A stretch of DNA of 6,092 nt, from the NCBI GenBank assembly GCA_019100305.1, contig JAHRHW010000282.1:1-6092 (forward strand), given 5' to 3'. Made by a program: the position numbers and the translations under genes. Position 1 is the stretch's first letter; every line of letters begins with the position of its first letter. The notes below the pieces were generated by a model, which saw only the letters and a list, made by a program, of their open reading frames with translations, ran no database searches and was not told the origin of the DNA. Positions 1-4,281 of the stretch are shown piece by piece. Source of the DNA: Candidatus Thiodiazotropha taylori. GTDB lineage: Bacteria; Pseudomonadota; Gammaproteobacteria; Chromatiales; Chromatiaceae.

Positions 1-977
1 AGACAGAGCATATCTGCCTCCTGCTTGGCCTGGGTCAGGGCGAAACTGAGATAATCATCGAACAGTACCCGGTTTGGCAAACCGGTCAGGTTGTCATGGA
101 ACTCCTGATATTTGTTCAGCTCTTCCAGCTTGTTGTACTGGGTGATATCTCTGGCGACCCCGTAGGTACCGAAGAAGACCTTTTTCTCACCACTGCGTGA
201 GTAGAGTCTCTTCGATTGCAGTGCCACCAGAATACTCTTTGACTTGGCCTCATTCTGCCCGTCCGGGCGTTCATAGCAGCGTAATCTCAGTTCGACCTCG
301 GGAAAACGATCAGGACTGCTACGCCGCTCCTCGAACACATGGTGAATGCGGTCCACCTGATCCGATTCCACCAGAGAACTCCAGTGTTGGCCGAGAATCT
401 TCTCTTTTGGATAACCGGTAACCTTGGTGAAAACGCTGTTCACCATACGGAACTTACCCTTGGTGTCGAGCAGAAACTGTATGTTCGGTGCAACATCGAA
501 CATCATGCGATGTAAAGTCGACTGAATTTCAGCCTTCTTCTTCACCCGATTGAGCTTTTCGTCTTTGACCTGTTTACGCAGACTCTCGTCAATCGCCTTC
601 AGCAGATCAACCGGAGTTACCGGTTTGCGGATGAAGTGATCAGCACCCTTTTTCAGGGAATTGATGGCATCATCAAGGGAGGGATCACCGGAAATCGTGA
701 TGATTCTGGTATGCAGGCTGCGCTTGCGGACAAACTCCATTACCCGAAACCCATCGGCAACCGGCATATGCAGATCGAGCAGAACCAGATCGAAGCGACG
801 CGTCACTAACAGTCCGGCCGCTTTGGCGCCGTCCGATGCTGTAGCGACCTCGTAGCCCCAGCTTTCAACCATGGTGGCAAGGCTTTGGGCATGCCGTGCT
901 TCATCATCGACGATCAACACACACCCCTTTTTAGAGGATGTCCCCTTTTGACCGCCGGTTTCACTCAGATTAGACAT
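1..977 (-). CDS. Response regulator-PAS-GGDEF protein (probable diguanylate cyclase), C-terminus beyond window
   Basis: I translated 325 codons from an ATG at 977-975; the frame stays open to base 1, so the gene is partial. Residues 19-135 form a receiver domain: VLIVDDE carries the acidic pair D24/D25, LLDLHMP carries the probable phosphorylated D68, and S96 and K118 (in RKP) fill the other conserved sites. A charged helical linker follows (136-155). Residues 156-283 form a PAS domain, with NSVFTKVTGYPKEKILG near 180-196 and the usual exit GVARDIT at 273-279. HDNLTGLPNR (294-303) is the classic opening of a GGDEF domain, but the GGDEF signature itself lies outside, so cyclase activity and any following EAL domain cannot be judged. 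Expected role: a cytoplasmic two-component output protein making cyclic di-GMP when phosphorylated. The PAS could bind a cofactor, but none can be named. It follows the TerB-like gene after 107 bp on the same strand. The ribosome site is weak (GAAG upstream of the ATG). Family assignment is secure; activity is inferred. Confidence 0.93.
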   Translation of the reverse strand, partial: MSNLSETGGQKGTSSKKGCVLIVDDEARHAQSLATMVESWGYEVATASDGAKAAGLLVTRRFDLVLLDLHMPVADGFRVMEFVRKRSLHTRIITISGDPSLDDAINSLKKGADHFIRKPVTPVDLLKAIDESLRKQVKDEKLNRVKKKAEIQSTLHRMMFDVAPNIQFLLDTKGKFRMVNSVFTKVTGYPKEKILGQHWSSLVESDQVDRIHHVFEERRSSPDRFPEVELRLRCYERPDGQNEAKSKSILVALQSKRLYSRSGEKKVFFGTYGVARDITQYNKLEELNKYQEFHDNLTGLPNRVLFDDYLSFALTQAKQEADMLC

Positions 978-1084
978 AGCTTTGCATCTTCAGTGTGTTC
1001 TTATTCATACGGAATATACCATGAACTGACACGATTGATGGGAAAGGGAGTCACCAAACAGCCAGGAACTCGGAATAAACCCCG
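978..1084 (-). other. Gap between TerB-like gene and response regulator gene
   Basis: This 107-bp gap separates two genes on the same strand. No terminator hairpin is visible, so read-through is possible. On the minus strand, TGTCAG and TATGAA sit 16 bases apart (about bases 1032-1005) and make a weak sigma-70-like candidate, so the downstream gene may also have its own promoter. Nothing else is supported. Confidence 0.35.
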
Positions 1085-1540
1085 CTAATCAGACATAACC
1101 CGATGTTTTGCTGAGATAAAGTCTCCATGTGAGACATGGATCAAATCGGCAAGGCGGCGGATCACATGCTCCTCATAGTGGTGCAGCTGCTGGTCGGCAA
1201 AAGCGACCCGCCATAAGCTCTCAATGATCTGGATCTTCTGTTCATAGCTGTAGCTCTTATTGATCAGGGTAGTGAATTGAAAATAGTCCGTTGAGTGACG
1301 ATGTTCCTGTTCAGCGAGATCCATCAGAGTCTGAGCCTCTTCGTACTCAAGCCCGAATTGATATTTGATGCCATTGAGAATGGCCGACTTCTCTTCCGGA
1401 GCCCGTTCAAAATCGGACTCGGCAATCTCAACCAGCAAAACCGCGACCGCCAATCTGAGTTGTGCCTGAGTCTCCTCGGCAGCGGCTTCCGCCTGCGGAA
1501 GAAGATGTAAATTAAAATATTCTAAAACACTTTTCAGCAT
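1085..1540 (-). CDS. TerB-like family protein (COG4103 type)
   Basis: The protein has 151 residues, is acidic and soluble, with no signal peptide or membrane segment, and looks all-helical. It matches the TerB-like family in two helical halves. The first half (about 25-75) has the acidic stretch VEIAESDFERAPEEK. The second half (about 105-145) has LWRVAFADQQLHHYEEHVIR with D116, E123 and E124, followed by RRLADLIHVSHGDFISAKHR, the typical C-terminal signature of these short stand-alone proteins. In TerB proper, acidic residues at equivalent places bind metal. Here the function is unknown, and a role in tellurite resistance should not be assumed because no other ter genes are present. The start at 1540-1538 is supported by an AGGTGA ribosome site (bases 1552-1547), six bases upstream. 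The gene ends with TAG at 1087-1085. It is the first gene of a possible unit with the downstream response regulator-GGDEF gene. Confidence 0.85.
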   Translation of the reverse strand: MLKSVLEYFNLHLLPQAEAAAEETQAQLRLAVAVLLVEIAESDFERAPEEKSAILNGIKYQFGLEYEEAQTLMDLAEQEHRHSTDYFQFTTLINKSYSYEQKIQIIESLWRVAFADQQLHHYEEHVIRRLADLIHVSHGDFISAKHRVMSD

Positions 1541-1728
1541 AAACTTTCACCTGAAACAGACGATCAATGCGGTTTTGCTGACAATGGGATTATTCTCAGC
1601 AGGAACAATTAGATATCTCATCCATCCTGTTTGTTTGGCAGAGCTTTTTCGAGTCCCGGACTTGATCGGGGCTGTGCAGCTTGCAACGCGGCTACGGAAA
1701 AACACGAAATAGCGCGGGTTATCCAGGC

Positions 1729-1739
1729 AAAAAAAAAAA
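1729..1739. repeat. A11 homopolymer tract
   Basis: Eleven consecutive A residues are followed by TTT. The tract lies between the divergent genes, about 190 bp upstream of the TerB-like start. It could act as an UP-element-like or bent DNA segment. It is not preceded by a hairpin on either strand, so it is not a terminator. Confidence 0.6.
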
Positions 1740-1757
1740 TTTCTTACCAATGGAAAC

Positions 1758-1810
1758 GTAACACGATCCTATCGGTAACGCACACCCTCAACAATGCTAC
1801 CTAAGGTAAC
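1758..1810. repeat. GTAAC box cluster, upstream group (1758, 1775, 1806)
   Basis: Three direct copies of GTAAC start at 1758, 1775 and 1806. The first two are 17 bp apart and resemble the downstream pair (1902/1919) also outside the core: both second copies read CGGTAAC followed by one base and CACA. They may be regulator binding sites. The core is only five bases, so chance cannot be excluded. Confidence 0.35.
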
Positions 1811-1813
1811 ACT

Positions 1814-1832
1814 TATGCTGCCATGCAGCATA
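1814..1832. repeat. Perfect 7-bp inverted repeat, operator-like
   Basis: TATGCTG-CCATG-CAGCATA is a perfect 7-bp inverted repeat with a 5-base centre. It lies about 30-50 bp upstream of the candidate -35 box, where a dimeric activator would bind. No T tail follows, so a DNA operator is more likely than a terminator. Confidence 0.4.
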
Positions 1833-1861
1833 GGAGAATAAGAGTTAAGCTATTGTTTTAT

Positions 1862-1891
1862 TTGACTTTATAGACAACAGCGCCACAAAAT
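1862..1891 (+). promoter_or_regulatory. Candidate sigma-70 promoter of the symporter operon
   Basis: TTGACT (1862-1867, five of six consensus positions) and CAAAAT (1886-1891, four of six) are separated by 18 bp. This would place the transcript start near 1898 and give a leader of about 165 bases before the first gene. The -10 box is weak, consistent with activator dependence. A second TTGACT at 2034 is too close to the start codon to serve. I found no convincing GG-N10-GC sigma-54 element. Confidence 0.3.
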
Positions 1892-1901
1892 AGTGCAATG
1901 T

Positions 1902-1923
1902 GTAACCCATTTTCTGCGGTAAC
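1902..1923. repeat. GTAAC box pair, downstream group (1902, 1919)
   Basis: Two direct GTAAC copies lie 17 bp apart, the same spacing as the pair at 1758/1775. If the promoter at 1862-1891 is real, these lie just after its transcript start and could be a repressor site or leader element. Confidence 0.35.
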
Positions 1924-1929
1924 ACACAA

Positions 1930-1946
1930 GTGGGTGTCAATCCCAC
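1930..1946. repeat. Short inverted repeat GTGGG-N7-CCCAC
   Basis: Two 5-bp arms surround a 7-base centre (TGTCAAT) directly after the downstream GTAAC pair. It could be an operator or a small leader hairpin. The arms are short, so significance is low. Confidence 0.25.
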
Positions 1947-1975
1947 CGTCTCGCTTCAGTAGTCGATAGAGCGTA

Positions 1976-1988
1976 TGTCGGTACGACA
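1976..1988. repeat. Short inverted repeat TGTCG-GTA-CGACA
   Basis: A compact 5-bp palindrome with a 3-base centre lies 75 bp upstream of the first operon gene. It may be an operator half-site pair or a leader hairpin; no family of regulator can be inferred. Confidence 0.25.
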
Positions 1989-2048
1989 AGACGTCGAGCG
2001 GGATCACAGACACTTTCATTGAATGACAAATACTTGACTAATTACGGC

Positions 2049-2066
2049 GGAGTGATCATGACATGA
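2049..2066 (+). promoter_or_regulatory. Ribosome site with two-codon upstream ORF overlapping the operon start
   Basis: GGAG (2049-2052) is followed five bases later by ATG ACA TGA (2058-2066), a Met-Thr-stop mini-ORF. Its TGA overlaps the start codon of the DUF4212 gene (2063-2065) in an ATGA arrangement. The same GGAG is ten bases from the real start, a longer than ideal spacing, so ribosomes may initiate first on the mini-ORF and then reinitiate. Confidence 0.4.
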
Positions 2067-2317
2067 ACAAAACTGCTGAACAGTATTGGAAAGCCAATAT
2101 TCGCCTGGTATCCATATTATTGGTGATTTGGTTTGCCTGCTCGTTTCTTTTCGGCATCATCTTGGTTGAGCCTCTCAATACCATCAAAATCGGTGGTGTC
2201 GGGTTGGGCTTCTGGTTTGCCCAGAACGGCTCTATCTATACCTTCCTGGTGCTGATCTATGTCTATACAAAGCGTATGAACGCTCTGGATGTCGAATTCG
2301 ACGTCCATGAGGATTAA
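2063..2317 (+). CDS. DUF4212 sodium:solute symporter small subunit
   Basis: This 84-residue membrane protein is the small partner of VC_2705-type sodium:solute symporters (TIGR03647/DUF4212 family, usual length about 80). Recognisable features run in order: a YWKANIRLV N-terminal amphipathic stretch (8-16), a first membrane helix at about 16-36, the conserved LNTIKIGGVGLGFWFAQNGSI segment spanning 38-58, a second membrane helix at about 52-69, then YVYTKRMNALDVEF (66-79) and an acidic tail. It has no catalytic motif; its job is presumably assembly or stabilisation of the large subunit in the inner membrane. The start at 2063 is chosen because the ATG at 2058 stops after two codons. The large subunit follows 16 bp downstream in the same operon. 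The family assignment is firm; the precise mechanism is not known to me. Confidence 0.93.
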   Translation: MNKTAEQYWKANIRLVSILLVIWFACSFLFGIILVEPLNTIKIGGVGLGFWFAQNGSIYTFLVLIYVYTKRMNALDVEFDVHED

Positions 2318-2333
2318 CGGGGGTAACTGATTC

Positions 2334-4118
2334 ATGGATCTGCAAACATTAACTTATCTCGTAGTGGGCTTTACCTTTGCCCTCTACATCGGCATCGCCT
2401 TCTGGGCACGTGCCGGATCAACCGGTGAATTCTACGCGGCCGGTCGTGGTGTACATCCCGTTGCCAACGGTATGGCCACCGCTGCTGACTGGATGTCCGC
2501 TGCGTCTTTCATCTCCATGGCCGGACTGATTGCCTTCAACGGCTATGGTGCCTCCGTCTTCCTGATGGGTTGGACAGGTGGTTACGTACTGCTGGCTCTG
2601 CTGCTGGCACCTTACCTGCGTAAGTTCGGTAAGTTCACCGTACCTGAATTCATCGGTGATCGTTACTACTCACGTACTGCCCGTATCGTTGCGGTTATCT
2701 GTCTGATTCTGGCATCGGTAACCTACGTAATCGGTCAGATGAAGGGTATCGGTGTAGCCTTCTCCCGCTTCCTGGAGACTGACTACGACACCGGCCTGTT
2801 CATCGGTATGGGTATCGTATTCATCTATGCGGTAATGGGTGGTATGAAAGGTATCACCTACACCCAGATCGCACAGTACTGCGTACTGATCTTCGCCTAC
2901 ACCGTACCTGCCGTGTTCGTCTCTCTGAACATTACCGGTAATCCGATCCCTCAGCTGGGTATCGGCAGCGCCATGGCAGACGGCTCCGGCACCTTCATGC
3001 TGGATAAGCTGGACCAGGTGGTAACCGATCTTGGCTTCAAGGAGTACACGACCCAGGTGATGGGCAGCAAACTCAATATGTTTGTCTACACCCTCTCCCT
3101 GATGATCGGCACGGCTGGTCTGCCTCACGTTATCATCCGTTTCTTCACTGTACCCAAGGTTAAGGACGCACGTTCTTCAGCCGGTTGGGCACTGGTCTTC
3201 ATCGCCATCCTCTACACCACTGCTCCAGCAGTAGGTTCCATGGCTCGTCTGAACCTGATGAATACCATCCAAGTTGGTGAAGTCGGTACTGTCGAAGGCA
3301 ATATTGAAATCGCCAATGTTCCCCAGTGGATGCTGAACTGGGAGAAGACTGGTCTGCTGCAGTGGGAAGACAAGAACGGCGACGGTCGTATCCAGTACTA
3401 CAACGACAAGAATGCCGAGTTTGCCGCCAAGGCTGAAGCCTGGGGCTGGAAAGGCAACGAGATGACCAAGGTTGACCGTGACATCATGGTACTGGCCAAC
3501 CCGGAAATCGCGAAGCTGCCTAACTGGGTAATCGCTCTGGTTGTTGCTGGTGGTCTGGCGGCTGCGCTCTCTACCGCGGCCGGTCTGTTGCTGGCGATCG
3601 CCTCCTCCATCTCTCATGACCTTCTGAAGGGTGTTTTCATGCCCGATATCTCAGAGAAGAATGAGCTGATGGCCGGTCGTATCGCTATGGCAGGCGCCAT
3701 CGGTCTGGCGGGTTATTTCGGTCTTCATCCACCGGATTTCGCAGCCGGCACCGTGGCCATCGCCTTCGGTCTGGCGGCCAGCTCCATCTTCCCTGTGTTG
3801 ATGATGGGTATCTTCTATAAGAAGATGAACCGCGCAGGTGCAATCTGGGGCATGATCTCCGGTATCGGCGTAACCATGCTGTATGTGTTCCAGCACAAAG
3901 GCATCATGTTCGTACCAGGTACTTCCTTCCTGGGTGACATGGGCCCCAACTGGTTCCTGGGCATCTCTCCGAACGCGTTTGGTGCGGTCGGTGCTGTGGT
4001 CAACTTTGCGGTTGCCGCCATGGTATCCAAGGTCACTGCTCCGCCACCGGATCACATCCAGCATCTGGTTGAGGACATTCGTGTACCTAAAGGCGCAGGC
4101 GCCGCTTCTGATCACTAA
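2334..4118 (+). CDS. Sodium:solute symporter large subunit, VC_2705 subfamily (acetate/monocarboxylate permease-like)
   Basis: This 594-residue inner-membrane protein has about 13 hydrophobic segments and belongs to the SSS family, close to ActP (about 550 residues) but of the subfamily that pairs with DUF4212. Key stretches are GSTGEFYAAGRGVHPVANG (28-46), ATAADWMSAASFISMAG (48-64, first core helix and part of the sodium site), QMKGIGVAFSRF (135-146), GGMKGITYTQIAQY (169-182), GTAGLPHVIIRFFTVP (259-274) and GGLAAALSTAAGLLLAIAS (406-424), whose S413/T414 match the sodium-binding serines of known SSS transporters. The likely role is sodium-coupled uptake of a short carboxylate; the substrate is inferred, not shown. 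A polar insertion at about 305-395 contains an EF-hand-like loop, DKNGDGRIQYYND (346-358). Codon use is strongly biased: 13 of 15 arginines are CGT and two CGC, unlike the neighbours, suggesting high expression. GGGGG upstream of the ATG may serve as ribosome site. Transcription ends at the hairpin 25 bp downstream. Confidence 0.95.
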   Translation: MDLQTLTYLVVGFTFALYIGIAFWARAGSTGEFYAAGRGVHPVANGMATAADWMSAASFISMAGLIAFNGYGASVFLMGWTGGYVLLALLLAPYLRKFGKFTVPEFIGDRYYSRTARIVAVICLILASVTYVIGQMKGIGVAFSRFLETDYDTGLFIGMGIVFIYAVMGGMKGITYTQIAQYCVLIFAYTVPAVFVSLNITGNPIPQLGIGSAMADGSGTFMLDKLDQVVTDLGFKEYTTQVMGSKLNMFVYTLSLMIGTAGLPHVIIRFFTVPKVKDARSSAGWALVFIAILYTTAPAVGSMARLNLMNTIQVGEVGTVEGNIEIANVPQWMLNWEKTGLLQWEDKNGDGRIQYYNDKNAEFAAKAEAWGWKGNEMTKVDRDIMVLANPEIAKLPNWVIALVVAGGLAAALSTAAGLLLAIASSISHDLLKGVFMPDISEKNELMAGRIAMAGAIGLAGYFGLHPPDFAAGTVAIAFGLAASSIFPVLMMGIFYKKMNRAGAIWGMISGIGVTMLYVFQHKGIMFVPGTSFLGDMGPNWFLGISPNAFGAVGAVVNFAVAAMVSKVTAPPPDHIQHLVEDIRVPKGAGAASDH

Positions 4119-4142
4119 GATCTAAAGCCAAGTCTGTAAATC

Positions 4143-4167
4143 GGCCCCGCTTCGGCGGGGCCTTTTT
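4143..4167 (+). terminator. Rho-independent terminator of the symporter operon
   Basis: GGCCCCGC (4143-4150), a TTCG loop (4151-4154) and GCGGGGCC (4155-4162) form a perfect 8-bp GC-rich stem with a stable C(UUCG)G tetraloop, followed by five Ts (4163-4167). It starts 25 bp after the symporter stop codon. Confidence 0.95.
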
Positions 4168-4186
4168 ATCATCAAGGTTAAGAATC

Positions 4187-4243
4187 TCAACGTATTGGCT
4201 TCTGATTCTCTGCGGGCCTGTTAATATAGCCCCAATACGTTGA
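4187..4243. repeat. Perfect 12-bp inverted repeat with 33-bp spacer before the CBS gene
   Basis: TCAACGTATTGG (4187-4198) is exactly complementary, inverted, to CCAATACGTTGA (4232-4243). The 33-bp spacer holds TTAATATAG, a possible -10 element, and GGGC/GCCC pieces that could form a competing inner hairpin (4214-4217 with 4229-4232). The right arm is followed at 4246-4252 by seven Ts. It could be an operator pair flanking a promoter, a second terminator, or an attenuator-like leader; the sequence alone does not decide. Confidence 0.7.
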
Positions 4244-4281
4244 TATTTTTTTATGTAAACAAAACTATTTGAGTCAAAGCC

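Larger units (their letters stand above)
1541..2062. other. Divergent intergenic control region
   Basis: This 522-bp region separates the minus-strand TerB-like gene from the plus-strand symporter operon and so should hold promoters for both. A TTG-started minus-strand reading frame at 1750-1547 (67 codons) has low-complexity FFF coding from the poly-T run and no recognisable domain, so I do not call it. The region carries an A11 run (1729-1739), five GTAAC boxes (1758, 1775, 1806, 1902, 1919), and inverted repeats at 1814-1832, 1930-1946 and 1976-1988. A looser one lies at 1652-1673, a 7-bp stem with one wobble and no T tail. The length and the density of small symmetric elements suggest a multi-input promoter, which fits carbon-source uptake genes, but no regulator can be named from sequence alone. 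Confidence 0.6.

Noticed and set aside
885..1088. Plus-strand reading frame overlapping the start of the response regulator gene
   Set aside because: It lies mostly antisense to the well-supported receiver domain, and the translation resembles no known protein.
1085..1540. Tellurite resistance operon
   Set aside because: Only a TerB-like protein is present; no TerC, TerD or other ter genes accompany it, and stand-alone members have no proven resistance role.
1652..1673. 7-bp hairpin with one wobble, as a terminator
   Set aside because: No T run follows on either strand and no gene ends here; kept only as a weak structural note in the control region.
1547..1750. 67-codon minus-strand reading frame just upstream of the TerB-like gene
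   Set aside because: It starts at TTG, its N-terminus is poly-Phe from the homopolymer run, no domain is recognisable and no ribosome site is seen; chance reading frame in the control region.
2034..2039. TTGACT as a -35 box just before the operon
   Set aside because: A matching -10 would fall on the start codon region at about 2057-2062, leaving no leader or ribosome site.
3651..4115. 154-codon minus-strand reading frame, plus similar ones at 2670-3128 and 3177-3617
   Set aside because: Shadows of the symporter gene; its strong codon bias removes stops from the opposite strand.
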